In this document: piece after piece, positions 27,519 to 35,989 of the stretch
Layout: each line of letters opens with the position of its first letter
How positions within the stretch are numbered: the stretch's first letter is position 1
NCBI RefSeq assembly: GCF_008710095.1
Contig: NZ_VYKJ01000004.1
Coordinates: 1-64,000, forward strand
Direction of reading: 5' to 3'
From: Affinibrenneria salicis
GTDB lineage: Bacteria > Pseudomonadota > Gammaproteobacteria > Enterobacterales > Enterobacteriaceae
DNA length: 64,000 nt
Translations under genes and position numbers: made by a program
Notes under the pieces: model-generated
The model's database searches: none
Told to the model about the DNA's origin: nothing
What the model saw: the letters and a program-made list of their open reading frames with translations, nothing else

Positions 27519-27729
27519 TATCTCCCCGATTGCCCGGGCGTAACAGTCCCTGTAACTATTCCGGACCGGGTAATTGCGCCATTTGATCTACTGGCGCGAG
27601 CAATTCATTCGCGGCTTGTTTCGGCGTTGCGATAAGGCCTGATTTATCGTTGTTTAACCTAACCATGCCGCCAGATAGCGTCATTCACTTCTTATTCTCG
27701 GCCGGCGGTTTTCTGTCCGGCATTTTTCT

Positions 27730-28695
27730 TTACAGATCAAGCACCAGATTGGCGGTGAAGCTACGTGAGCAGCACAGCGCGATCTGTTGCTCCGGCCCGT
27801 TTTTTTCAGACTCGGACTGAACGGTATCGCGATGGTCGACGGCGCCTTCTTTCACCCGTGTCAGGCAGGCGCCGCACATGCCCATCTCGCAGGAAAGCGC
27901 CACGTCCACGCCGTTTTCCTGCAGCACGCTGGCGATGGTTCTGTCGGCTGGCACCGACCAGCTCTGGCCTGATGAAGCCAGCGTGACCCTGAATGTTTCG
28001 TCCGTGTTTTCCGGCGCAGGAAGCGATACGGGGGAAAATGCTTCCGCGTGAATATTCTGTTCCGGCCAGCCGTTGGCTGCCGCCACACTGATGATATGCG
28101 ACATAAAACCCTGCGGGCCGCAGAGATAGAGGTGGCTGTCCGGCGCCGGCGCTAAAAGTCCGGCGGGAATATGTTGCCTGGGGCTGTGGCCCTCGCAGCT
28201 ATAGCGAATTGTGCAACAACCATGGCGGAACGGGCGGGAGAGTTCACGCAAAAAAGCCGCGTTCCCTTTCTGCCTGATGTAATAGTGGAGTTCAAAAGGC
28301 GTCCCCGTCGCCTCAAGCTGTTCCGCCATCGCATATAGCGGCGTGATACCGATACCTGCCGCCATCAGAATAACCTTAGCGGCCGGCGCCAGCGGGAAAA
28401 CATTGCGCGGCGCGGAAATAGTCAGCGTCTGCCCGGGGCGCAGGGTCTCATGAATAAAGCGCGAGCCGCCGCGCGAGGCGCTCTCCTTCGCCACGCACAG
28501 CAGATAGCCATCCTGCTCCGTGGCGGCGCCGGTCAGGGAGTACTGGCGGATCAATCCGTTGCCCAGATGGACATCAATATGCGCGCCCGGCTGCCAGGCC
28601 GGCAACGGCTGGTCATTTTCCGCAACGAGGTGCACGGCGAGATTATTGCGCCCCTGACGGTACAAACCATCGACGACAACCTTTAACGTATCCAT
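27730..28695 (-). CDS. Ferredoxin reductase of a Rieske oxygenase (VanB-like)
   Basis: A 321-residue reductase: FMN/FAD-binding domain with RQYSLTG, NAD-binding domain with ILMAAGIGITPLYAM and YLCGPQGFM, then a C-terminal plant-type [2Fe-2S] domain with CEMGMCGACLT and a distal cysteine. This is the phthalate dioxygenase reductase/VanB order. It passes electrons from NAD(P)H to the oxygenase encoded 14 bases upstream in the transcript. ATG 28695 has an AGGAGG site. Confidence 0.85.
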   Translation of the reverse strand: MDTLKVVVDGLYRQGRNNLAVHLVAENDQPLPAWQPGAHIDVHLGNGLIRQYSLTGAATEQDGYLLCVAKESASRGGSRFIHETLRPGQTLTISAPRNVFPLAPAAKVILMAAGIGITPLYAMAEQLEATGTPFELHYYIRQKGNAAFLRELSRPFRHGCCTIRYSCEGHSPRQHIPAGLLAPAPDSHLYLCGPQGFMSHIISVAAANGWPEQNIHAEAFSPVSLPAPENTDETFRVTLASSGQSWSVPADRTIASVLQENGVDVALSCEMGMCGACLTRVKEGAVDHRDTVQSESEKNGPEQQIALCCSRSFTANLVLDL

Positions 28696-28709
28696 ATTTC
28701 CCTCCTGAA

Positions 28710-29741
28710 TCACACCAGGAAAAACTCGCCGAAGCCCATTTTTTTCAGGCCGCGCCGGTAGGCGATGGAACTGCGGTCGGCGGGAATATGCGCCTCCAGC
28801 GTCAGGTCAAGCGGCAGCCGCTCGGGCCTTTGCGTCTCCACCATCAGGCGGTCCTCTTCAAAGACCCGATGGTTGAAGGCATGAACCTCTTCGACCGGGA
28901 TATGCAGATCAAAGTTACGCGCAATAGGCGCGAACATCCTGGTTTTTCGGGCAGAAACCGGCGAGGCGGCATTCATGATGACCAGCCGCGCGTCGCCGGG
29001 GAAATGGATGGTAAGCGTTGCGGTGAAGGGCAGGTGCATTTCAAAATGACGCAGCCATTTGAACCCCTCCGGCGCGCGGTACTCCGAACTGGCGGGATAG
29101 TTACCGACCGTGCTCCAATAGTCGACGGAAAAGCCATAGTCCGTTTCCTGCGGATTATAGGGCGGTACTTGCTGGTTATTGGGATCGGCAAAGGTTTCCG
29201 TATGGATCCAGGCGAAGTGAGCTACATCAAGAAAACCTTCCACCTGACGCCCGGCGAAACCGTCTACCTCGAAGGGCGGGCAATTGATCTGCTGAAAGTC
29301 CACGTCATCCCAGTGCGGCATGGTGGGGAGATTTGATGGATGATCATGATCGGGGGCGATGCAGACCCACACCAGCCCATAACGTTCTTCCACCGGGTAG
29401 CTGGTCAGGTTGAGTTTGGCTGGAATAGCCTGATCCGGACTGGAGGGGATTCTGTTGCAGCGGCCATTTTCGCCAAACCGCAGCCCATGATAAGGGCAGA
29501 CAATGCCCTCTTCATCGTTGAAGCCGAGCGTCAGCGGTACTCCGCGGTGCGGGCAGACATCGCGCGCGGCGACGACTTGCCCCTTAATCCTGTAAAGTAC
29601 CAGCTGTTCGTCCAGTAAAACGGCTTTGCCAGGGGCTGCGGTGACGTCGCAACTGCGGGCGACCGGATGCCAGTGACGGGCAAGGCGCAGCCAGTCCTCG
29701 GGCTCAAAAGTACAGTGCGCGGGCGGGGTTGGATAAGTCAT
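28710..29741 (-). CDS. Rieske-type aromatic ring-hydroxylating/demethylating oxygenase (VanA-like)
   Basis: A 343-residue oxygenase component. The Rieske motifs are CPHRGVPL and CPYHGLRF; the mononuclear iron site is in EGFLDVAHFAWIHTETF (Asp and two His). Size and form match VanA, which demethylates vanillate, but the substrate here is unknown and could be another aromatic or quaternary amine. The start at 29741 (MTYPTPP) has AAGGAAA at proper distance; a second ATG lies two codons earlier. Divergent from a LysR gene across about 145 bases. Confidence 0.85.
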   Translation of the reverse strand: MTYPTPPAHCTFEPEDWLRLARHWHPVARSCDVTAAPGKAVLLDEQLVLYRIKGQVVAARDVCPHRGVPLTLGFNDEEGIVCPYHGLRFGENGRCNRIPSSPDQAIPAKLNLTSYPVEERYGLVWVCIAPDHDHPSNLPTMPHWDDVDFQQINCPPFEVDGFAGRQVEGFLDVAHFAWIHTETFADPNNQQVPPYNPQETDYGFSVDYWSTVGNYPASSEYRAPEGFKWLRHFEMHLPFTATLTIHFPGDARLVIMNAASPVSARKTRMFAPIARNFDLHIPVEEVHAFNHRVFEEDRLMVETQRPERLPLDLTLEAHIPADRSSIAYRRGLKKMGFGEFFLV

Positions 29742-29886
29742 GGTCATTTTCCTTGCATTGGCTCACATCGTGTTTCCGGTCTGTGCCGGATAACGGGTTG
29801 TAAACATATTGTTGACACAGCATCATGTTGCAATCCATAACCAATAAATTACCAATGTGTTGCAAAAAAGTTTACAGGAGGTGTCC

Positions 29887-30798
29887 GTGAGCCCTTTTTC
29901 ACGTTTTGCGCTGTATTTCGCTCAGGTAGCCAGAAGCGGAAGTCTTCGAAAAGCGGCGGAAAAGCTTCATGTTTCCGCGCCGGCGATTAATCGCCAGATA
30001 CTGCAGGCGGAAGAAGCGTTCGGCACCGCGCTGTTTGAGCGGTTGCCTGAAGGATTACGCATGACCACCGCCGGGGAGCTGCTGTATGACAATATTCTGC
30101 GCTGGCAGCGAGAATTCCGCATTACGCGGCAGCGCTTTGATGATATCCAGGGCCTGAAGCGAGGCCATGTCAGCGTCGGGCTGGTTCAGGCGCTCAGCGA
30201 AGGGATCGTGGCGGAGGCGTTCGCGCATATTGCGGCGGACAATGACTGGCTCAGACTGGAACTGTCCGTGGGGGACAGCCAGGTCATCAGCGAGCGCGTC
30301 AGGCAGTCAGAAATCGATTTCGGTCTGGTGCTCGACCCGGATGGACAGAACGGGCTGGACGTTATCGCCTTTGCCGAACTGGTGATCGGCGTGGCGATGC
30401 CGCCGGATAATGCATTAAGAAAAAAAGAGTATATTTCCCTGGGCGAACTCAGCAACGAACGACACATTTTTCCGGGAGAACCGCTGGTTGTTAACGGCAG
30501 GGCGAAAATGCTTTACCGGCAACATAACTTTTCGCCGGAAAACGCTATCATCTGTAATGATATCCGGCTGATTAAGTCGTTGATCAAAGCCGGCAACGGC
30601 GTCTCTGTCCTAAGTCTGCTGGATGTACTGGAAGAAGTGAAAAGCGGTCAGCTGAGCTTTGTTCCGCTGCAGGGAAAATACATCAGACCGCTCACGCTGG
30701 CGCTGTGCACCGCGCCGGCCCGTCAGTTATCGAAAGCGGCTCAAATGACGATCAACGAGATTACCGCAGTGATTGAAAGCCTTGAAAATCTAGATTGA
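29887..30798 (+). CDS. LysR-family regulator of the divergent Rieske oxygenase
   Basis: A 303-residue LysR-type regulator: helix-turn-helix near residues 15-60 (GSLRKAAEKLHVSAPAINRQILQAEE), then the effector domain. I chose GTG 29887 because AGGAGG lies six bases upstream; the in-frame ATG at 29857 has none. In the shared control region TGTTGCAA occurs twice as a direct repeat (about 29825 and 29858), which may be part of the binding site. Confidence 0.78.
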   Translation: MSPFSRFALYFAQVARSGSLRKAAEKLHVSAPAINRQILQAEEAFGTALFERLPEGLRMTTAGELLYDNILRWQREFRITRQRFDDIQGLKRGHVSVGLVQALSEGIVAEAFAHIAADNDWLRLELSVGDSQVISERVRQSEIDFGLVLDPDGQNGLDVIAFAELVIGVAMPPDNALRKKEYISLGELSNERHIFPGEPLVVNGRAKMLYRQHNFSPENAIICNDIRLIKSLIKAGNGVSVLSLLDVLEEVKSGQLSFVPLQGKYIRPLTLALCTAPARQLSKAAQMTINEITAVIESLENLD

Positions 30799-30919
30799 GG
30801 CGGAATGGGTTACCGTTCCGTTACCGGCGGCTACAGCGCAGGATTTAGCCCGTAATTGCAAAAAATCTCAACGGGTTGCACATTCTCTCGCCAAACGGAA
30901 GAAATTCCGTTTTCGCCCT

Positions 30920-30948
30920 TTGACATCCCGGCAACACCTCGCTATGAT
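30920..30948 (+). promoter_or_regulatory. Sigma-70 promoter of the tRNA-Asn gene
   Basis: TTGACA at 30920-30925 and TATGAT at 30943-30948 with a 17-base spacer, ending 18 bases before the tRNA, and GC-rich bases right after the -10 box as expected for stringently controlled tRNA promoters. Confidence 0.8.
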
Positions 30949-30966
30949 TCGCCCCGTTCACACGAT

Positions 30967-31042
30967 TCCTCTGTAGTTCAGTCGGTAGAACGGCGGACTG
31001 TTAATCCGTATGTCACTGGTTCGAGTCCAGTCAGAGGAGCCA
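30967..31042 (+). tRNA. tRNA-Asn (anticodon GUU)
   Basis: A 76-base tRNA with encoded CCA. The acceptor stem TCCTCTG pairs with CAGAGGA; the anticodon loop CTGTTAATC reads GTT for asparagine; the T arm is GGTTCGAGTCC. Its 3' end is the attachment site of the island that follows: the last 17 bases continue into a 125-base direct repeat found again at 41095. Confidence 0.95.
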
Positions 31043-31150
31043 GATTTTAGTTTCATGACTTCCCTATAAGTCCTGAAGCGTTTAAAAAACAAGAAGTTAT
31101 CTTTACCCGGTTATCCTGAAAAGGACTACCGGGTTTCTTGACATCCATAG
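31026..31150 (+). repeat. Attachment-type direct repeat, copy 1 (attL side)
   Basis: Begins in the T arm of tRNA-Asn and is repeated at 41095-41219 without length change and with about ten substitutions. It includes the tRNA terminator. It marks the left boundary of the island at 31.0-41.1 kb. Confidence 0.85.
31105..31138 (+). terminator. tRNA-Asn terminator
   Basis: ACCCGGT...ACCGGGT stem with an inner TCCT/AGGA pairing around a GAAA loop, followed by a short T-rich tail. The copy at 41173-41207 has a better stem and six T. Confidence 0.65.
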
Positions 31151-31180
31151 TTTTTGGGGGCTTAATCGGGGGCCTCACGG
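31151..31180 (+). promoter_or_regulatory. Candidate integrase arm-type binding site
   Basis: TTTTTGGGGGCTTAATCGGG and the bases up to 31180 resemble TTTGGGGCTTTAATGAGGGC at about 41013 and 43458, i.e. near both ends of the islands. P4-type integrases bind such arm repeats beside the core site. Confidence 0.4.
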
Positions 31181-31207
31181 TTCGTTGAGAAAATGGAGCC
31201 CCCCGCT

Positions 31208-32470
31208 ATGGCATTAACCGATACCGCTATCCGCAAGATCAAACCCGCCGATAAATCCTTCAAACTGGCAGACAGTTCAGGACTGTACCTGCTGATCAAA
31301 CCCAACGGCTCAAAACTCTGGTACATGAAGTACCGCATCTATGGCAAAGAGAAAAAGCTGGCCTTTGGTCCCTACCCGGATGTTTCCCTGTTTAAGGCTC
31401 GTCAGCTACGCGATGCCGCTCGCGCTAAAGTGCGTGAAGGGGCCGATCCTGCCGCTGAAAAGAAGATCGCGCAGCAGAAAAAGAAAAACGGGCAGACATT
31501 TCGCCAGATAACCATGAACTGGCACGCCGATCACCGTCGTTGGTCTGCGTATTACGCAAAGACCATCCAGCGCAGACTGGAAATGTATGTTTTCCCGGAT
31601 ATCGGAGACAGCCTTATCGATCAGATCACGACGGCGGATCTGTTACTCACATTACGCAAGGTCGAGAGCAAAGGCTTTCTGGAAATCACCGCACGGCTAA
31701 AAAACTACGTAACGGAAATCATGCGCTATGCGGTGAAAAAGCAGTTAATCAAGTCGAACCCGGCGCTGGATCTGGATGGTGAGTTTACGCCGCCGGAAAC
31801 CAATCATTACCCTGCCCTACCGCTTGAAAAGCTGCCTGAATTGTTATCCCGGACGGATAGTTACTCCGGCAGGTTGCTGACCCAATATGCCCTTAAACTA
31901 TCACTGTTGTTTTTTGTACGATCCAGCGAATTGCGTTTTGCCCGCTGGCGTGAAATCGACTGGCAGCAGAAATTATGGATAATCCCAGAAACGCGGGAAC
32001 CGATCGAAAACGTGCGTTTTTCTCATCGTGGCACAAAAATGAAAACGCAGCACATTGTCCCTTTATCCAAACAGGCCATCGCGATCTTAAAGCAAATTAA
32101 ACCGCTTTCCGGTCATCTGGCGTTTATTTTTCCCGGCGAATACGATCAGGATAAATGCATGAGCGACAATACCGTTAACAAGGCGCTGCGCGTGATGGGC
32201 TACGACACCCAAAAAGACGTCTGCGGCCACGGCTTCCGGGCGATGGCATGTGCTGCGCTGAGTGAGTCGGGATTGTGGACGAAAGAAGCCATTGAAAAAC
32301 AAATGAGTCATCAGGAAAGAAACAGCGTTCGTGCTGCCTATATTCACAAGGCTGAGTATCTGGAAGAACGGATCAAGATGATGCAGTGGTGGGCGGATTA
32401 TCTGGATGCGAATCTCGACGGGTATATTTCACCTTATCAGTACGCCGCGCCCCTGAAAAACGCATCGTAA
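31208..32470 (+). CDS. P4-family tyrosine integrase next to tRNA-Asn
   Basis: A 420-residue site-specific recombinase: N-terminal arm-binding domain (MALTDTAIRKIKPADK, LYLLIKPNGSKLWYMKYR), core-binding domain, and catalytic domain with Arg in RSSELRFARW, His-x-x-Arg in GHGFRAMA, and SHQERNSVRAAYIH carrying the final His and nucleophile Tyr. It appears intact. It lies 165 bases from the tRNA end, as in P4-like islands, and should integrate at and excise from that site. ATG 31208 is preferred over one at 31193. Confidence 0.9.
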   Translation: MALTDTAIRKIKPADKSFKLADSSGLYLLIKPNGSKLWYMKYRIYGKEKKLAFGPYPDVSLFKARQLRDAARAKVREGADPAAEKKIAQQKKKNGQTFRQITMNWHADHRRWSAYYAKTIQRRLEMYVFPDIGDSLIDQITTADLLLTLRKVESKGFLEITARLKNYVTEIMRYAVKKQLIKSNPALDLDGEFTPPETNHYPALPLEKLPELLSRTDSYSGRLLTQYALKLSLLFFVRSSELRFARWREIDWQQKLWIIPETREPIENVRFSHRGTKMKTQHIVPLSKQAIAILKQIKPLSGHLAFIFPGEYDQDKCMSDNTVNKALRVMGYDTQKDVCGHGFRAMACAALSESGLWTKEAIEKQMSHQERNSVRAAYIHKAEYLEERIKMMQWWADYLDANLDGYISPYQYAAPLKNAS

Positions 32471-32559
32471 TAAAAATAGAGTCCTTTGTTTTCCTGATAA
32501 TAAATGGGAAACCTACCCTTTGCCCCTGTATAGGGGCAAAGTTAATTACATGACCCATA

Positions 32560-32847
32560 TCACTGTGGTTTCACAAATACAATTGAGCCGGAATGATTCT
32601 TTCTATACTGGTGATATTGAAGGATCATTGTCGCCAAATCATCATCCACAGCGTAAAAGTACGCCTCTGGTATATCGAGCACTGCCGCAAATTTACACAC
32701 TAACCCAAAATCTGGTGCATGAACCTCGTTTTCATAGGAACTGATTCGAGAGCTTGCCGATTCTTCATCAAGACCTGCGCGAACGCCCAATTCTGTTTGA
32801 GTCAGACCGGCATTGACTCTGGCAATTTTTAGCCTTTTCCCAATCAT
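32560..32847 (-). CDS. XRE-type transcriptional regulator
   Basis: A 95-residue DNA-binding protein with a lambda-repressor-like helix-turn-helix at residues 5-60 (RLKIARVNAGLTQTELGVRAGL). It is convergent with the integrase and divergent from the Nlp-like gene, so it may regulate island functions such as excision. A GTG nine bases upstream (32856) is an alternative start. The stop is close to the end of the integrase transcript. Confidence 0.7.
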   Translation of the reverse strand: MIGKRLKIARVNAGLTQTELGVRAGLDEESASSRISSYENEVHAPDFGLVCKFAAVLDIPEAYFYAVDDDLATMILQYHQYRKNHSGSIVFVKPQ

Positions 32848-33015
32848 GATGGACACCCGCCGTTTTCCTTAGATACGCGAATTATCGCTCTTATGGGCGA
32901 AGGCTCTCTTCATGCTTTACCTTAATTAATCATGTAATACTTGAATTTTGTTCTATAAATAATCAATATTAAGGAATTACAGAATTTTTCGCGGTTAAAT
33001 ATGGAGAGGGATATT

Positions 33016-33249
33016 ATGCAACTGAAAGAAAAGGGTCTGGACTGGCACCCGGCAGATATCATCGCCGGGTTAAGAAAGAAAGGCACAACGCTTGCCGCTG
33101 TTTCCCGTCAGGCGGGGCTGGCGTCATCTACATTGGCAAATGCATTAACAAGACACTGGCCCAAAGGGGAAAAGCTGATTGCCGAAGAGTTGGGCGTTAC
33201 TCCCGAGCAAATCTGGCCATCCCGTTACCGTAAGCCGGAACATCGCTAA
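33016..33249 (+). CDS. Nlp/Ner-family DNA-binding protein
   Basis: A 77-residue protein beginning MQLKEKGLDWHPADIIAGLR with the Ner-type helix-turn-helix GTTLAAVSRQAGLASSTLANAL and ending in the usual GVTPEQIWPSRY. Homologues are Mu Ner repressor and enterobacterial Nlp/SfsB. GGAGAGGGA precedes ATG 33016. Probably a regulator of the island; a long hairpin follows it. Confidence 0.8.
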   Translation: MQLKEKGLDWHPADIIAGLRKKGTTLAAVSRQAGLASSTLANALTRHWPKGEKLIAEELGVTPEQIWPSRYRKPEHR

Positions 33250-33261
33250 AGCTAAACCGAC

Positions 33262-33304
33262 TCTCCCGATCTTCTGTCAGCTTTGCTGGCGGAAGATCGG
33301 GAGA
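33262..33304. terminator. Long perfect hairpin after the Nlp-like gene
   Basis: TCTCCCGATCTTC pairs fully with GAAGATCGGGAGA (13 bp), and the 17-base loop can form a further GTCAGC/GCTGGC stem. There is no T run on the plus strand, so it may be an attenuator or processing site rather than a simple terminator. Confidence 0.5.
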
Positions 33305-33350
33305 CGACAAGCGCAGCGCGGCAGCGTGATGTTACTTTCTGAGACGTTTT

Positions 33351-33650
33351 ATGCACATATTCAATCCACCCCATCCGGGTGAAGTACTCCGCGATTACAT
33401 TGAAGGCGTGAGCATCACACAGGCAGCTTTCGCGCTGCAAATATCACGTTCACGGTTATCCCGTATCCTCAACGGTCATGCCCCCATTACGGCAGATATG
33501 GCGCTGCGTCTGGGCGCGCTGGTGAATACCCGTGCTGAAATGTGGGCGGATATGCAGTCTGAATATGCCCTCTGGCAGGCTTTACAGCAGCCCCGCCCTG
33601 CTATCCATCCACTGCGCCACCGTCGGGATAACATGCAAAGCGAAGAATAG
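33351..33650 (+). CDS. HigA/VapI-type antitoxin, apparently orphan
   Basis: A 99-residue helix-turn-helix antitoxin: MHIFNPPHPGEVLRDYIEGV and ITQAAFALQISRSRLSRILNG are hallmark HigA segments. In complete modules the RelE-like toxin HigB lies directly upstream. Here the 100 bases upstream hold only a hairpin and the Nlp-like gene, so the toxin is missing. It may now act as a repressor or as an anti-addiction function against other higBA modules. Confidence 0.78.
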   Translation: MHIFNPPHPGEVLRDYIEGVSITQAAFALQISRSRLSRILNGHAPITADMALRLGALVNTRAEMWADMQSEYALWQALQQPRPAIHPLRHRRDNMQSEE

Positions 33651-34444
33651 CTGGCTAATGCGGTAGTCTCTCATTCACAAATTCACGATAAATTCAAGGG
33701 GAAACTCTTTTTCCAAAAAAACGAGCTTCCCCTTTCTGCGCCATAAATAACGGCGTAATCTCCCTCCTGCAACTTGTTGTCGTAGAGAACGCCCATGCTT
33801 CACGGTCTGAAAGAAGCGCCTGTTAACAGGATGACCAGCCCTTTTACCGGTACGTACCTCTGCAATACCGGGACGCAAAATCCTCTGCGTCTGAGGCTGA
33901 AAGATATACACGAGACAAATTCACAGCCACCACCTCACGCGCCGGCCTTCACTGGCTGATGCCTCAACATTGCCGAAAATATCCGGCTAACTCACTCCTG
34001 CTGACGATCAGCGCCTTTAACTTTTACGGGCTGCGGCCTGCATTGCCGCCAGGCTTTGCTGCCGCGTGACCGCAAAACTGCGCCAGAATCTGCCATATCT
34101 GGCACACCGCAACCTGTCGGTGCGTCACTTTCGTCGCGCAAAGCGACAAAGTGACGCACAACCACCACACTGCGCCATGCTCGTATTTTCGCGGCTTCTG
34201 CGTCCATTCCCCAATCCGACATGCCTTTTTGGGGCCGCTGTCGGCAAGAAAAAGGAGAAAAAGATCGATACCGAGGGGGGCATGACGCCCCGGAGAATTC
34301 CTGCTTCGGCAGGCAGCCCGTACCGCGTACTGGCTGAAACTCCCTATACCTCAACAAGCTGCCACTCCGGCGTGAAGGTATCGTTCTGGCGCAGCCAAAA
34401 AGCATACGCCGGAGACCGTTTGTTTTTTAATCATGGGGGGATGT
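33651..34444. other. Non-coding or decayed stretch between HigA and second integrase
   Basis: About 790 bases with overlapping open frames in all directions and no credible start. Part of it (34110-34285) gives readings such as FRGFCVHSPIRHAF, which recall small Ash-like proteins of P4-related islands, but frames are ambiguous. An imperfect inverted repeat, GTGCGTCACTTTCGTCG with CGACAAAGTGACGCAC, sits at 34120-34159. Confidence 0.35.
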
Positions 34445-35317
34445 ATGAGCAAATTAGGCGGAGAGATGAAGGCATTGGCGAGAAACGGCGGCGGCAGCCA
34501 CAAAACGGTGAACGATCGCATTCATATCGTGCAGCGTTTCAGCCACCATTTACGGGCGCTAAATATCCAGATCCAGCGGGTGGCGCAGATTAAGGTTCGC
34601 CACATTGAAAGCTATATTCATGAAAGACTGGCACAGGGGATCGGCAAACGCACGCTACATAATGAAATGGCTTCACTGCGCGCAGTGCTGCAACAGGCCG
34701 GGCGCAGACAACTGGCAGAAAATGAACGGTTGACCAATAATTCATTAGGACTGTCCGGCGCATCACGCAACGGCACGCGAGAGGCGATTACCACGGAACA
34801 CTACCTCCATGTGCTGGAAACGGCCCGTATGAAAGATCCGGGGCTGGCAGCGGTTCTGGAACTGGCGCGGGTAATGGGCCTGCGTTCACAGGAAGCGGTG
34901 CAAAGCGCTCAGTCGCTGAAAACATGGAAACAGGCCGTTGAACGTGGTGACACGCGCTTAACCGTGGTTTTCGGCACCAAAGGTGGACGTCCCCGCGAAA
35001 CGGTGATTCTGGATGTTGGCGCAGTCAGAAAGGCGCTGGATAATGCGTTAGCGGTGGAAGAGGGTCGTAACAACAGGCTGATTGACAAACCGGATCTGAA
35101 AAGCGCAATGAACTACTGGCACGGTCAGGCATCACGTATTGGTTTGACTGGCGCATTTTCCCCGCATTCATTGCGTTACGCATGGGCACAGGATGCCATT
35201 CGCCATTATCTGGCGCAGGGACTCAGCAGAAAAGAAGCATTGGCAATGGTGGCGATGGACTTGGGGCATGGTGACGGGCGTGGGCGGTATGTGGCGCAGG
35301 TTTATGGGCTGAGGTGA
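34445..35317 (+). CDS. Second tyrosine recombinase (integrase-domain protein)
   Basis: A 290-residue recombinase with an N-terminal SAM-like core-binding domain (TVNDRIHIVQRFSHHL) and a catalytic domain with Arg in VMGLRSQEAV, His/Arg in SPHSLRYAW and a late GHGDGRGRYVAQVYG supplying His and Tyr. It belongs to the compact integrase-domain group often found inside enterobacterial islands beside a P4-type integrase. Its role is unclear; it may mobilise the cargo downstream. A run of G before ATG 34445 serves as ribosome site. Confidence 0.78.
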   Translation: MSKLGGEMKALARNGGGSHKTVNDRIHIVQRFSHHLRALNIQIQRVAQIKVRHIESYIHERLAQGIGKRTLHNEMASLRAVLQQAGRRQLAENERLTNNSLGLSGASRNGTREAITTEHYLHVLETARMKDPGLAAVLELARVMGLRSQEAVQSAQSLKTWKQAVERGDTRLTVVFGTKGGRPRETVILDVGAVRKALDNALAVEEGRNNRLIDKPDLKSAMNYWHGQASRIGLTGAFSPHSLRYAWAQDAIRHYLAQGLSRKEALAMVAMDLGHGDGRGRYVAQVYGLR

Positions 35318-35671
35318 TTATCTAATGTACTCTGTACCGAGGGACGGCAAAATCTGGCAGTTGGCTCAGGGCGTGAAGCTGACTTACCGGCAATAGTTAT
35401 TAGGTACATTAACTAACTGCCGCGTATATTGATCAATGAATGGCATGTCACGGGGCATGACGCTCACCTCATAGTACATATATAATAAGAAATTCGGCAG
35501 TTCTCCAAGATTGAACGGTCTGATTTATCTGGATACATACAGCCCCTTCCTTAGCAAGGAAGTTATAACATTACACCACGTAAACCGATAGGGAATAGGT
35601 AAAATTATCTTGACATTTATACTAACCTAGGTAGAACCTAATGGAGTTAAATAAATGATGGGGTATTAACT
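35318..35671. other. Upstream region of the defence-like operon
   Basis: The first 70 bases, which continue the second integrase gene, recur in diverged form at about 41225-41300. The rest is AT-rich. TTGACA at 35610-35615 is a possible -35 box, and the bases after it contain the palindrome ACCTAGGT (about 35626-35633) where a -10 box and a repressor site would lie. No gene seen. Confidence 0.4.
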
Positions 35672-35980
35672 ATGTCTGGCTCAGGGAGTTTTTCCTCCAA
35701 CAGTACATCAAAATTCTATGCTTGCGAACGACTTAAATTTTACACTCATATTCGCTCACCTAATCCACTCTTGGCGAAAAAGATAAAAATAGGTGATATT
35801 TTAATGGTTGACCTCATAGAAGATTCAATATGTGCCATTTTTGGTGGTGACATCGTTGGAGGTATAACATCAGAGCATTATCAGAATTTATTCAAATGCA
35901 TTACTGGTGGAACAATTTATCAAGCATCAGTGTGTGAACTAAATCATGGACAGATTAAAGTTTTTGTCTATTCAGTGTAA
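35672..35980 (+). CDS. Small protein of the defence-like operon, unknown function
   Basis: A 102-residue protein. It starts with a flexible serine- and glycine-rich stretch (MSGSGSFSSNSTS), followed by a compact beta-rich domain with IKIGDILMVDLIEDSICAIF and GGITSEHYQNLFKCITGG. No signal peptide or membrane segment. AT-rich like the rest of the operon and 9 bases before the next gene. The pattern, a short domain after a Gly/Ser tail, is one I associate with small partner proteins in such loci, but I cannot name a family. GATGGGG precedes ATG 35672. Confidence 0.6.
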   Translation: MSGSGSFSSNSTSKFYACERLKFYTHIRSPNPLLAKKIKIGDILMVDLIEDSICAIFGGDIVGGITSEHYQNLFKCITGGTIYQASVCELNHGQIKVFVYSV

Positions 35981-35989
35981 GGCATTAAC

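Noticed and set aside
33675..33911. Minus-strand frame of 78 codons as a HigB toxin for the HigA gene
   Set aside because: It is basic but has no RelE-like pattern, no good start, and lies on the wrong strand and side for a higBA module.
35318..35671. Retron ncRNA before the NDT-containing operon
   Set aside because: NDT-like proteins occur in retrons, but there is no reverse transcriptase anywhere in the island and no inverted repeats typical of msr-msd.
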